In this document: positions 11,997-22,759 of the stretch, in pieces
Layout: each line of letters begins with the position of its first letter
Position numbering within the stretch: position 1 is the first letter of the stretch
Source of the DNA: Macrosoma leucophasiata
Taxonomy: Eukaryota; Arthropoda; Insecta; Lepidoptera; Hedylidae
DNA: 64,000 bases
NCBI GenBank assembly: GCA_036365455.1
Contig: JAWQUS010000023.1
Coordinates: 8,928,001 to 8,992,000 of the forward strand
Direction of reading: 5' to 3'
Notes under the pieces: generated by a model
Seen by the model: only the letters and a program-made list of their open reading frames with translations
Told to the model about the DNA's origin: nothing
The model's database searches: none
Program-made: the position numbers and the translations under genes

Positions 11997-12280
11997 CGTG
12001 CGTATTTTGAAACCTTGACTTATAGTTTACAAAACGCCTAAATATTATTCTTTCAGGCCACAGTTTGATGTCTAGGTACATGGGCAGTTTGTTTTCCGAA
12101 ACAAAAAATATGAACGCCTTGTAGTCCCGATCGTGCTTTGATATAATTTCTTCTAACTCAATTTTTTCTTGTGTTTTTTCTAGTATATATTCCGTTATGT
12201 TGCTCTCGGTTGTATCTTTGTGTACTTTAGTAATGAAGATGGGCACTTTTTTAACCGCAGCTTTAAATTTCCCATAAAGA
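11968..12280 (-). pseudogene. LINE ORF1 C-terminal fragment
   Basis: This frame ends about 30 bases past the start of ORF2, so the two overlap as is usual for LINE ORF1/ORF2. It encodes a VPIFITKVHKDTTESNITEY start, then a segment ending LWPERIIFRRFV. That ending (x-W-P-x-x-x-x-x-R-x-F) is typical of the C-terminal domain of CR1-type ORF1 proteins. The N-terminal half is absent, and residues before about LYGKFKAAV look like unrelated flank. A similar domain fragment lies at 63450-63689. Confidence 0.65.
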
Positions 12281-12621
12281 TAACATAAAGAAAAAATAAT
12301 TGACGTTATTGACGGTTTGATCCCTATGATAATTGTCAAACATTGTTTAAATTTTTTTTTAGTTTAAATTTTTAAACAAATCTAGACAAAATTTCAAAAC
12401 TTCAAGGACGTTTAGACAAAAATCTTTATCTATGGAATCGGTAAGGCCAACGAACTTTGCTTTAAGTTGGTGTGACAGATTTCTGTTAGAACGTTTAACC
12501 CCCTAGATAAATATGTATGAACATGATATGATTTAATTATTAGTAGGCACACATAAAACAAACTTAACTAACAATATGTTCAGTCTTCATAACATTTAAG
12601 AACCACTGCTCTATCATAGTA

Positions 12622-12847
12622 TCTATATATATATAAATCTATTGCTGTTCGTTAGTCTCGCTAAACCTCGAGAACGGCTGGATCGATTTGGCTAATTTTG
12701 GTTTTAAATGATAAGAAAATATGAAGAAATTGAAGAGGAATAGTAAAAAAACACAATTTCATTTTCCCATAAAAATAGTTCGTATCTATCAAACCTTTGA
12801 AACATTATTTTATTCTGAGGCAATACGAAGTTTGCCGAGTCAGCTAG
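12622..12847 (+). mobile_element. Complete non-autonomous Helitron, 226 bp
   Basis: It begins TCTATATATATATAAATC immediately after an A and ends CAGCTAG immediately before a T. This is the A|TC...CTAG|T arrangement established for Helitron insertion. Inside are the motifs CTGTTCGTTAGTCTCGC and GAACGGCTGG near the 5' end, and AGGCAATACGAAGTTTGCCG just before the 3' end. The 3' end matches the element at 50942-51896, and the 5' end matches the minus-strand element at 20445-20777. It has no coding region. Confidence 0.85.
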
Positions 12848-13458
12848 TAATAATATGTTTTGATATAATGTTTTAAATATGTTTTTGGACAATTCTTTGT
12901 ATATAAAAACTTTCTTATATTTAATTTGTGGTTGATTGTTATATGCAAACTTACACATCAAGCTAATGATAGCCCGGTTATCAGGAAATAACTGATTCGA
13001 ACCAAATACGGGCGAGCGCGATGAACTCAAACGTCTATGTGAGATCACAAATCATCGGAACAGGGTTCGCAGTTTCACACCATACTCAATGTACATATGA
13101 CCGGATATTAATGAGGCAATCGACGCTCCGGACTCGACGGAACCCGATCGCATTAGGACACAAAATTGGCCATCCATTATTAGTACAAACATCGCTGTAT
13201 AGTCCGTATTACCTTTTATGACGCCACCACTTTTAAACAAAATGTAATGATGTGGTAATATTGACATTTGATTTCCGTTGTATCGATTACCAATATATTG
13301 GACGTCCAGGAAGGGTTGAATGCGTGGTGACTGGCGACAGTGCCGGAAGCACTCTCATAAGGGTCCCTAATTATGATAGAGGACGTTGAATAAAAAAGGT
13401 ACCATTTTAATATAACTGCCTGATACTGAACCATAATTACGTACAGTAGGTACCTAGT

Positions 13459-13696
13459 CAACAATTAATATTGCACATCGAGCCTGCGATAGAGACGATC
13501 GGCTTGTTTCGACTTCGTAGAGCGTTATCTCAGTTGCAATCTGCCTACGTAAGCACTAGAAGTCCGGTATTGGTCAAAACTTGATCAAAATGGTCGTCAA
13601 ACGTCAAATAGGTACGGTGCGAAAGAGATAACGCTCTACAGACCCGAAATAATCCGGAGTCTCCTTCATAGGCTCGATGTGCAATATTTATTGTTG
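13459..13696. mobile_element. MITE, 238 bp, long terminal inverted repeats
   Basis: The ends form an inverted repeat of about 27 bases (CAACAAT.AATATTGCACAT through CGAGCCT and its complement). A second inner inverted pair is built on GTAGAGCGTTATCTC. It has no coding frame. The copy at 1148-1364 shares most of the interior and the right end. Confidence 0.8.
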
Positions 13697-13734
13697 AACA
13701 CAAAAACTTCGCGACCTGATGTCCCCATCGCTCT

Positions 13735-13850
13735 CTAATGGAGGCGAATTCTTCCGCTAGTGCAGTCAGTCAACCAAACAATGGCGGTCAAGCCATTCTG
13801 ATAGGGTGGTAGTAAAAGTAACAACGCGGGTTGGGCTGCTACTTTCCGCG
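13735..13850 (-). repeat. Repeat D copy
   Basis: This matches the reverse complement of 5655-5790, sharing AATTCTTCCGCTAGTGCAG and GTCAGTCAACCAAACAATGG. It abuts the A-rich end of the next family A copy. Confidence 0.6.
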
Positions 13851-13898
13851 ATAAAACTACCGCCACTGTAAATGCCTTAAATAAAATCTGCGTGGCGA

Positions 13899-14193
13899 TT
13901 TTTTTTAATGGTATAAAAGTGGCAAAAAGCATGCAGTTCACATTGATGTTAAGTGATGACTGCAGCCTATAGACAAGACCGACATGACAAAGACCGAAGT
14001 CTAAATGCAGATGTATTACCACTCCTGAGGGCTCAGGTGTTATGCCTCTGTGCCGGAAATTATAGGGCCGCACATTACCACCTGACCGGAACACGATAGT
14101 GCTGAATACTACCATTTAGCGGCAAGTACCTACATTAGGTAATGCGGTAGTGCCTACGCCCGCGCGCTCCGTCACCGGAGCTCTACCACCAGT
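13899..14193 (-). repeat. Family A interspersed repeat, full copy
   Basis: This is a near-complete minus-strand copy running from the T-run/ATGG.ATAAAAGTGGCAA end to the head GAGCTCTACCACCAGT. The longer minus open frame across it is not a gene. Confidence 0.85.
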
Positions 14194-14199
14194 AAAAAT

Positions 14200-15430
14200 A
14201 CCAGATTATGGGATATTCCTAATGACGCACAACACTGTTGTGGGCGTCATTGTGGAAGACTTTGTTCAGTAGTAAACGTCTGTCGGCTGGAGTGATGATA
14301 ATCATGAATTGCACTCGTCAGACTATCTTTCTAGGCATGGCATACCACGATACTAAATTATAAAAAAATCCGAAATTTGTACATACACACTTTTGCGTTT
14401 TTAAAAGTATTTACGTATTTCAGAATATACGGATTACCTCCGCGTGGAATTGGCGTTGGAACACGCCGCAAATTCTCACGATCGGTCGTATAGAATCAAA
14501 ATGTTTTTTGTCGATACTCGTCTGTTTTGAAATAAATGTGTTTACCAAGTAAAGCTTTTATAATATATGTTATCCTTTCTACTTAGTCGTCATCCCGCTA
14601 ATGCTCGGCAGCCAGTATAAAAACAAAAATATTTTATACCTTCCCTAATGTCTGGATTAGGTATCTACAGACCTAGCGCTTAAGAATACAGGCCACCCGA
14701 TGGAAAGTGCTCACCGTTGCGTGATGACACTAAAAACATCACGGGAGATTCCAATACTCTGCCAGCCCTGAAGGACATCTGGACTGCAATTGTGAAGAGT
14801 CAAAAGTTCATCAATTAAAGTTCGTTATTTCAGTTCAACGCAGATATACCATGTTCAAACCCATCTCTTCATCAGTATTGTGTCGTGAATGATTTAAACA
14901 GCGTGTCTTTGTGTGGAGTCATGTGCATTATGCTTATATTTATGGACACCCAGATGACAAAAGTATTAAAAATAACACCCAACCCGACCAATATAATAAT
15001 GGTTACTTGACGATATCAACAAAAAAACTGACAAATAAGATTGTAGTGCGAAAGTAAGTCAGAAGCAAGCTTTAGCCAGATATCGCAGGCGTGTGTGATA
15101 TAACTAAACTAAATTGGCGGTTGTTCCAACAGAGATGTGTTGTGGTACGTGCTCAGCTGCACCGCTCTTATTAAACGATTCATCATTTTTTAAATTGTGT
15201 CCGTGTCACCCGTTTCCTCGTCGATTAAACGTTTGATATTGTCGCTTGGAAATTCTTGTACATAATTTAATAGAAACTCAATTGTTTGCGCAAAAATTAA
15301 ATGGTGAAATAACGGAAAATTGTGTAACCTAAATATCTTAAAGTTAATGAAAGTTACTAGTCCTCTGGATGACACATTTTAATTAAAACGGAGGCTTAAT
15401 TCAGGTCTCTTCAAGAACCGTTTTAAATAA
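14200..15430. other. Spacer without a recognised gene
   Basis: This is moderately AT-rich unique-looking sequence. A minus frame at 15190-15375 is fairly protein-like in composition (it includes FLLNYVQEFPSDNIKRLIDE), but it follows directly on a stop codon and has no splice signal or known domain, so it is not called. Confidence 0.4.
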
Positions 15431-15440
15431 AGCATAGTCC

Positions 15441-16455
15441 AGTAAATATGCAACAAAGTCAGTAATCTGCATTCGAATAACGCTACAGTCACATAGCAAA
15501 GCGTGCCATACCATCTCAAGTCCAAAAGTATTATTCATTCATGCATACATATGTTGCAAGACTTGTAAGTGGGAGCGCATCGAGCGTACATCCCCTCACC
15601 TAACAAGGTACGTGCCACTGCATCAGCTCTTTTTATTACTTAAATTTTTCTGCTTGTACCGCGCGGAAAAGTTGAGTGTCTGCCTAGTGATAGCTTTTAT
15701 AACTTCCTCCTAGTATAGGTGCACTCGACGAGTGAAGCTTGTGTACTTGTTCTGTTACGTTACACTGAATGTTCTTTTAATTATCATTGTCAATTCATTT
15801 GATTTTTTAGCAATTTTATTGGTTACACCTACGCTTCTTTGAAAATCATACAAAATACTGAAGTAGTCACTTTCAAAGTAATGGTAGTCGAAATTTCTCA
15901 AATCTTTTTATTCAACAACTAGCATTGTTTTCTAGAAATTGGATAGCTTTAGGTTGTTTCAAACTTCAAATTTAACTTAAACTTAACATACAATCTGCTA
16001 TCGCCATCGTTTTATCAGCAAAACAGCCCAAATATGACCTGCAATGGGGCAGTGAACATATTTTTAAAATCGACATGTAAGTTAAGGGCACTTGACGACC
16101 AGCTTCGACTAATAAAGCCTCAAACATAAACCAATAAATATGGAACAAATTCAGTAATCTGTATTCGAATAACGCAAAAGACACATTACAACAAAGCGTG
16201 CCATGCCATCTCAAGTCCAAAAGTATTATTCATTCATGCATACGTATGTTGCAAGACTTGTAAGTGGGAGCGCATCGAGCACACGTCCCCGCACCTAACA
16301 AGGAACGTGCCACTGCATCAGCTCTTTTTATTACTTAAATTTTTCAGCTCGTACCGCGCGGGAAAGTTGAGTGTCTGCCTAGTGATAGCTCTTATAACTT
16401 CCTAGTATCTGTGCACTCGACGTGTGGTGCTTGTCTATACTTGTTCTGTTACGTA
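15441..16455 (+). repeat. Direct duplication, two ~330-bp copies about 690 bp apart
   Basis: Copies at about 15441-15772 and 16126-16452 share long identical stretches, for example GCATCAGCTCTTTTTATTAC, ATCTCAAGTCCAAAAGTATT and GAGTGTCTGCCTAGTGATAG, with scattered substitutions and small indels. Both end at CTTGTTCTGTTACGT. The intervening sequence is not repeated. No coding frame or transposon terminus is visible, so it is either an old segmental duplication or the terminal repeats of an unrecognised element. Confidence 0.85.
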
Positions 16456-16683
16456 TTTTATGCGTATAAGTTGTCATTTGTTAGATAATTGAGGAAGTCA
16501 TAAGATGGATTTTTAAAAATGTAGTAGACATTTAGATTTTTAATGACTTATAGTCATTTTCGATCGTAATCGAATTGTGTTTTTTTTTTGTGGTTGTAAC
16601 TGTAGCCTTAATTAAATTTTTACAAGTTTCGAATGAAACTAAACCTTGATTTTCAATTTTATCATCAAAGATGAGAAATTATC

Positions 16684-16800
16684 AATTCAAAATTCAAAAT
16701 TCAAATCATTTATTTCAAATTGGTCTACAAGGACACTTTTGCATTGTCGGGTTATAAGCTACCTAGAGAGAATGACTTATAATAATAATCCGATAGGTAT
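16684..16800 (-). repeat. LINE 3' end fragment
   Basis: On the minus strand this reads AAGTGTCCTTGTAGACCAAT, then TTGAAATAAATGATTTGAAT and TTGAATTTTGAATT repeats. The short terminal repeat is the hallmark of CR1/Jockey-type 3' ends. The same 3' end occurs on the plus strand at 62840-62915. Confidence 0.6.
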
Positions 16801-17320
16801 TAATAAATACCAATAATAATATTTAACCGATACGTGAATTATCAGATTTTTCAAACTCCGCTACCCAACAAACACAGCGTGATGCTCTTTTGTCAAAACC
16901 TTAGATTTAATACAAATATTATTACACATAATAAAGATAATGTGAACGTCCATGGCATATAAATATTTGTATATAAACACATACGCAAACATCCATCAAC
17001 GGCTTAATATCGTGATGGAATATAACACCCGCAAATCACAACAGACCAGTCCCCACAATCAGCACCCGTTCACGAGTATGAATATATATATTCATGAGTA
17101 GAACAAATAGCACTTAAATAATTGAATATTTTTTTTTACGTCATGAAGTGGCAAATAAGCTAAGTTTACTTTGATGGCAAGTAATACTATAAATATCCAG
17201 ATGAAATCTGACGTTTCAATGCGTTGCCAGTCCTGATGCGGGGTGTAGGTGTAATTCAAAGCATCTTAGCTGATCCATTGAGTGATGTTACTAAAATACT
17301 TTACAATGGTATACGATATA
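16800..17320. other. Spacer with a degenerate family A scrap
   Basis: The only structure seen is a weak minus-strand family A 3' end around 17125-17250 (T run, ACGTCATGAAGTGGCAA, then TTGCCAGTCCTGA). The rest is AT-rich with no gene. Confidence 0.45.
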
Positions 17321-17323
17321 ATG

Positions 17324-18600
17324 AGTTGGGGAAAAAGTCTTTTCGCATTATAGTATGTATGAACTTGTAATAAAATCTCTTTGGCTGTAGTATTTGTATC
17401 TGGCTGGTTTTGGTATCATTGAAAGTTAAAATTTTAAAGAACATAATTCCAAATTCAAATTAGGCAAATGTGTGATTTTCATTTGTTTTTCGTACTGTCA
17501 AGATGAGTGCATCTAATGAAGAAATTCGATACATTTTAAAATTTTACTACAAAAAAGGTAAAAATGCAACGCAAGTCGCGAAAAAAATTTGCGATGTTTA
17601 TAGACCTAGTGCAGTGTGTGAGAGTAGCACAAATTTGGTTTAAGCGTTTTCAATCCGGAAATTTTGATATCAAAGATGCACCTCGCTCTGGTCGCCCTAT
17701 TACGGATAAAATAGATGCCATTTTTGAAAAAGTGGAGCAAGATCGACATATCAGTAGTTACGACGTAGCTGAAGAACTGAGAATTGATCACAAAACAGTT
17801 TTGGCGCATTTGAAAAAAGCTGGGTACAAAAAAAAGCTCGATATTTGGGTACCTCACGAGCTCACTGAAAGAAACCTAATGAACCGTGTACTCATTTGTG
17901 ATTCTTTATTACGACGTAATGAAACCGAATCATTTTTGAAGAAGCTGATAACTGGTGATGAAAAGTGGATCACGTACGACAAGAACGTGCGAAAAAGGTC
18001 GTGGTCAAAGGCCGGTCAGGCTTCACAGACTGTGGCGAAACCCGGGTTAACTCGCAATAAGGTGATGTTGTGTGTGTGGTGGGATTGGAAGGGCATTATT
18101 CATTATGACCTATTACCACCAGGCAGGACTATCGATTCTGAACTCTACTGCGAACAACTGATGAGATTAAAGCAAGAAGTTGAGAGAAAGCGGCCGGAAT
18201 TGATCAACAGAAGGGGTGTGGTGTTTCATCATGATAACGCTAGACCTCACACATCTATAGCCACTCAGCAAAAATTAAGAGAGTTTGGCTGGGAGGTGTT
18301 AATGCATTCGCCGTATAGTCCTGACCTTGCACCTTCAGATTTCCACCTGTTTCGGTCTCTTCAGAATTCTTTATGCAATGTTAGGTTAACATCACGAGAG
18401 GACTGCCAAATCCACTTGTCGCGGTATTTTGATGAGAAGTCCCAAAATTATTATAGCAATGGGATCATGTCCCTACCTACAAGATGGCAAAAGGTTATCG
18501 AACAAAATGGTACATACATACTTTAGTTAAATTTAAATAAACTATATTAAAAAATATTTTGAATTATCTTAAAAAATGCGAAGATTTTTTTTCCCCAACC
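17324..18600 (+). mobile_element. mariner (Tc1/mariner superfamily) copy 1, 1277 bp
   Basis: Terminal inverted repeats GGTTGGGGAAAAAGT...TTCGCATT are present at both ends (the 5' one reads AGTTGGGG). The right flank is TA; the left TA appears mutated to TG. The element contains one transposase gene. It is very close in sequence to copy 2 at 52453-53666. The length difference of 63 bases is fully explained by the three indels that separate the two genes, so the rest is collinear and the pair is probably young. Confidence 0.95.
17503..18526 (+). pseudogene. mariner transposase, 2-nt frameshift near the N-terminus
   Basis: The natural start is the ATG at 17503, by comparison with copy 2. Compared with copy 2, two bases are missing near 17614-17618. 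The first ~38 codons are therefore out of frame with the remainder, which stays open to 18526. The main frame has the N-terminal helix-turn-helix DNA-binding region, the linker motif WVPHELTERN, and a complete catalytic triad: GDEKW (first Asp), HHDNARPH (second Asp) and YSPDLAPSDFHLF (third Asp). Thirty-four residues separate the second and third Asp, which makes it DD34D, the mariner hallmark. Without the true N-terminus, the protein is unlikely to bind DNA normally. Confidence 0.93.
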
Positions 18601-19190
18601 TAATATTATAAGTACCTATATGATTAGGTGACATTAATTAGCTATTATGAGACTGGCAAAGTCGCACGGCGATTTAAAGTCCCTTAAAAAAACATAGAAT
18701 TAAAAAAATACACCTAGATCTGTCAACGGATTATAACGCAGTTTTACTAATAGGTTTAAAACGTATACCTATGTAATAAATACGAGGCAAAGTCGACTTG
18801 CACGAGTACAATATAGTACCTACTTATAATGTAGGTACTACATTGTATCCGCCCGCAGTCGGGTTGGACGCTAGTATTTAATAAATATAACCGTAATACA
18901 ACTCCATTTCAACCTACAAAATTCATTATTGACAATGTGAATGCGAGGGAAAAATGTCAGACCCACGTTTTAGGTAGATAATGTAAATATTTGATCAAAT
19001 AAAACGACACCCAGCCCTTCTGGTACGTTGATGGACAATATTTGACAGGTGAAAAGTACCTTACCTATTTCGTGTAACTGTGTGTTTGTTCGGGTGAGGG
19101 TACCTATCCCTTATTTTTCAGGCTCGCGTTTCGATGCAATAATGTGGCTATAAATAATTGAATTTCAATATCCGTCATTTTCTAGTAAAG
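18601..19190. other. Spacer, nothing recognised
   Basis: AT-rich sequence with no ORF of note and no repeat that I can assign. Confidence 0.4.
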
Positions 19191-19533
19191 ATATACCTTT
19201 TTAAGGTAATGAGGGTGGCAAACGAGCATGCAATTCACATTGATGATAAGTGATGACTGCACCCTATATACACCCACACAAAAGCAGAGGTTAAAATGCA
19301 GATACGTTGCCACCCCCGAGACCTTAGTGGCAGAGAATATGTAATAATACTACGTATAGAATGGACACTTCGACTTCCCGCCCGATTTCCCCGCATCACC
19401 CAACCACCTCCCCTCTTATGGGCAACGGTTGGTATTTTCTACGTGCTACGCACACAGGTGCAGGTGTAAATACACGTCACTGATTGATGTCTGTGTAATA
19501 GAGACCAAATTAAGCGTTTGTATGGAATTTTAG

Positions 19534-19591
19534 CGGAGTGTCCGCGGTGTGTTAGTGTTTACATAACCACTAACACACCGCGGACACTCCG
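19534..19591. repeat. Perfect 24-bp hairpin
   Basis: Arms 19534-19557 and 19568-19591 are exact complements, beginning CGGAGTGTCCGCGGTG on the left, around the loop TTTACATAAC. The arms are GC-rich in an AT-rich setting. Confidence 0.9.
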
Positions 19592-19615
19592 TAATGTAAT
19601 GGGTGTAATGGGTTG

Positions 19616-19649
19616 ATGACTATCACAGAGACATCCCTGTGATAGTCAT
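19616..19649. repeat. Perfect 13-bp hairpin
   Basis: Arms ATGACTATCACAG (19616-19628) and CTGTGATAGTCAT (19637-19649) enclose an 8-base loop. The arm sequence equals a piece of the family A' subfamily (TAACTATCACAGAGACAT), so this is a snap-back of family A sequence. Confidence 0.85.
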
Positions 19650-19761
19650 TACATTACCATCTAACCGGAACACGATAGTGCTGAACACTACCACTTGGCG
19701 GCAGATAGATTAGGTAATGCGGTGGTGCCTACATTTCGACTGAAGTTTAGTAGAACTGTAA

Positions 19762-19930
19762 TCTTATTGCTATTATAAATGTGAGAGTATGGATGTTTGT
19801 TTGTTTTTCAATCACGCTAAAGCAACTAGACGGATTTCGATGAAATTTTGTTGAGTATCGTGTACCTAGGATACTTTTTATTTAGGTAGAAATAAAATTT
19901 CACTTGTGCGAAGCCGGGGGGGACCGCTAG
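19762..19930 (+). mobile_element. Non-autonomous Helitron, 169 bp
   Basis: The left end is A|TCTTATTGCTATTATAAATG. The right end is GCGAAGCCGGGG...GACCGCTAG|T. The 5' motif TATTATAAATGTGAGAGT and the 3' GAAGCCGGGG motif are typical of small lepidopteran Helitrons. No coding frame is present. Confidence 0.8.
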
Positions 19931-20224
19931 TCATTTACAATGGCATTAAATTATGCTTTCCAGACTTTATTTTATTACAATGTCAGTGTGACTTATAAAG
20001 CCTTAAACAGCATAAGCGGTGCTTATTTCAGTTGTATGTAAATAGGAGCTTCTAAAGTATTAATATCCACGCAGTGATTTCCGCTCCCCTTAGCCAATTA
20101 TTGCGGGGCAACTTGAAACTTCTTGAAATATTTTAAAGTTATAGCGTGAACTCACTACATTATCTTCCCCGCTAAACCTACAATAACTGACCAAATATGG
20201 GTATTCGTGTCAAAGTGAGTGAAA

Positions 20225-20444
20225 TGACGACCCTGATAGTCCAGCGGTGTGAGATGACTGTTTGATTCGAAGGATCGCGGGTTCGATCCCCGCACCGGGA
20301 CAAATATTTGTATGGTCTACAGATATTTGTTTAGGGTCTGGGTGTTTGTATATGTGTTGTATGTGTACGACGGCACCCACGACACAGTTTTATATCCAAT
20401 GTGCGGCTGTGAGTGTAAGCGTATTTTATTTTTTTCATATTTTA
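20225..20444 (+). mobile_element. tRNA-derived SINE
   Basis: The head has a pol III A box (TAGTCCAGCGGTGTG) and a perfect B box (GGGTTCGATCCC) in a tRNA-like arm, CGCGGGTTCGATCCCCGC. It is followed by a body with CAAATATTTGTATGGTCTAC and a GT-rich segment. The 3' border is unclear because a Helitron begins at 20445. The two plus frames across it are not genes. Confidence 0.75.
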
Positions 20445-20777
20445 CTAGTGGACCCGACAGACTTCGTCTGTCAAAAAGATTTGTTGACTCTTTGACGTTA
20501 GGAACACACCTACATTGCTTAGACAGTGAGTGCTTGTAATTTAATATTAACCTTATAGAATAGCAATAAAGCTCAAATTGAGTCTACGTTTTAGTTAGAA
20601 AATGTTTGTACGGAAAAAAGAAAAGGGCTGTTTTTAGGGTTTTTTATTTTTTTCTCACCTTTTAAACCTTCCCTAGACCTCCACGAACATTTCAAGACCA
20701 AGACAAGATAAATCCGTTCAGCCGTTCTCAAGTTTTAGCGAGACTAACGAACAGCAATTGATTTTTATATATATTTA
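20445..20777 (-). mobile_element. Non-autonomous Helitron, about 333 bp
   Basis: On the minus strand the 3' end reads GACAGACGAAGTCTGTCGGG then TCCACTAG|T, with a strong hairpin, GACAGACGAAGTCTGTC, just before CTAG. The 5' region has ATATATATAAAAATCAATTG and CTGTTCGTTAGTCTCGC, matching the Helitron at 12622-12847. The exact 5' base is slightly uncertain (20776-20780). Confidence 0.8.
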
Positions 20778-20779
20778 AG

Positions 20780-22600
20780 TACTTGGTACATACTGCATAC
20801 AACTTCAGCAGCGAGCATGAAATCAAGTTATGCGTAATGACATATTTATCCAGCAAACCGAACATAATCACTCTTAAAAGTATTTAAAACACGGCTTTCA
20901 AATAATTCAAAAGCTATTCAAAGGCAAGCTAAAACTCAAACAGCAATTAAGTACGCACGTATAATTCATATTTTAATTGCGCAATACGAAAAAGTATTCA
21001 GACGGCCATAACAATGACGGTATGAAACAGAAGCAACCCCACATTCTGCAGACTGCTTTTTATACGGGAACGTGCCTATTACAGCCGTAATATCGTAATT
21101 CAGTCCGTCAGGTGCAGCTGCTGCCAACGACTGCGAACGATTAACCCATTTGAGGGCTACATCCACATCGACCGAGTTATCCTGACCCCCCAACTACATC
21201 TGATAATCCCCTACTCAATCCCATTCGAGAGCGGCCGAGAGAGACGTATGAGCTCACGCTAAATGGTTGCCCAATGCCAAATGGAATGTTTGCTGTAGTG
21301 CCAATACTTGAAGATTATTGATATTACATTTTTCGATTTTGCGATTGAACTTCTTCACAAATTTCACGCGTAATAAGATGTTTATTTTTCTATTATTTTC
21401 TTTGCTTTTATTTTATGAAAAATGAGGCATAAATATTATTACTATTATCTATACCTGAACAGCTTTATAGATTAGCAGATAAAGACAGCAAAATAAGGAA
21501 TCTATCAAGTTAATATTTAAAAAACCACGGGTCATGAGTAAAATGCGGTTTCGTTTCAAGTACATTTTGTAAGTTGATCGGTAAAACCTACTTAGCTGTG
21601 TAAGTTTTCAGCAGCTTAGACTACCTACCCGCTCTGAATTTGAAGTTTGTATTATGTTATTACACTATTCAAAGTTTTTTTTCATAGTTGTTTATATTAA
21701 ATTTTAATTCTGCGTCTATATGATAAAACGTAGATAAAACTATGAAAATCATTAACACAAGCAAGTAATTTGTAAAAGGTCCATACTCATTACTCGGCGT
21801 AAGACTCAAAGCCGGTAACGCAGAAAGATAAATGTCATGACAACAAATATTTTCCACGTAATTAGTGAAAGAGAAACATTATACCCCTTAAGTTGGGGAA
21901 GTTATACGTGATACGTCTGCCGTGACCCTCGTCAGGGCGGACTATAGTTGGCCTGACAAGTTTGTTGGAACGCTGGGTGTTAGATATAACTCAAGGTAAA
22001 TATAGGTGGAATTGATTATATCCGAATCTTTTATTTTCATCGCGATACGAATTTTATAATTTACGAGGTTGTGTTACATACACTCCATTCCATTTTGGTG
22101 AGACTGGTGTAAGAGTTGATACTTATGTAATTAGGTACTACTTAATTAAACTACTCGTGGTAGACTTTCAAGCTTGAGCTTGTAGACTTCATCGTCATAA
22201 TTTCAGCTGAAAGACGTTTGTCGACTGCAGGATAAAAGCCTCTCCACAGATTGCTACTACAAACGGGCCTTTGCCATCCTCATCCAGCGATGGAAATAGA
22301 TCAAAATGAAGATGCGTTGCGTTCCTGAGGCCTACGACGTTTTCCGTTACTGCCTATCCTGCATTAATGGGTCGCACATTTAAAAGTGTCGCGTATCAAT
22401 CTCAGTGATTACGGTCACCCTTATGGGGAGACTTTTGGCCAGCACTGGACGTCTGTCGGCTGAAATGACGATATAAATACAAAATTTGAACGAGGAGTAG
22501 AGTAGGTATCAATCAGTGTCGGATCTCGAGGGCTTGGCACCACCCCATTACCTTATCTTTCTGCTGCTAAACCTGAAACTGAGGCGAAATCTCAGTTGTG
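20780..22600. other. Low-repeat spacer with a GC-richer patch
   Basis: The segment 20960-21260 is richer in GC than its surroundings and carries a 75-codon minus frame without known domains. The rest is AT-rich. I see no assignable gene. It may be host intron or regulatory sequence. Confidence 0.35.
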
Positions 22601-22609
22601 TATAAATGT

Positions 22610-22751
22610 ATGGCCCGGTCAATAGAAATGACAGGGCCATACATTACCTCCTAAGCAGCTGCAGGACACCATAAAGTTGAACACTACTATTTGGCGACAA
22701 ATGATGCGGTAATGCGGTGTGCCTACACCCTTACGAACTCTACCATCAGTG
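22610..22751 (-). repeat. Family A fragment with a hairpin
   Basis: The 5' two-thirds of a diverged minus-strand family A copy. AATGTATGGCCC at its left edge is repeated inverted as GGGCCATACATT, forming a hairpin with a loop of about 18 bases. Confidence 0.6.
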
Positions 22752-22759
22752 AAATAAAC

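Larger units (their letters stand above)
9085..12340 (-). mobile_element. CR1/Jockey-superfamily LINE, 5'-truncated and frameshifted
   Basis: In order on the minus strand the element carries the end of ORF1, then ORF2 with an endonuclease, a linker and a reverse transcriptase, then a 3' UTR ending in AATTG pentamers (ATTGAATTGAATTGAATTG near 9086-9108). A short-repeat tail in place of poly(A) is typical of CR1-type LINEs. The exact clade (Daphne, Crack or CR1 proper) cannot be set by eye. The 5' end is lost somewhere near 12270-12340, within ORF1. Confidence 0.85.
19195..19735 (-). repeat. Family A copy split by a ~310-bp insertion
   Basis: The 3' part (about 19195-19340) and the 5' part (19650-19735, with ACCGGAACACGATAGTGCTG and GGTAATGCGGTGGTGCC) belong to one minus-strand family A copy. 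The interruption is unlike neighbouring sequence: a pyrimidine-rich GC block (19375-19435) followed by two perfect hairpins, described separately. Confidence 0.7.

Noticed and set aside
15190..15375. 61-codon minus frame with fairly protein-like composition
   Set aside because: A stop lies directly upstream, it begins with GTG, and no acceptor site or homology is recognisable. Kept only as a note.
20966..21193. 75-codon minus frame in a GC-richer patch
   Set aside because: The composition is unusual, but there is no recognisable family, start context or splice signal.
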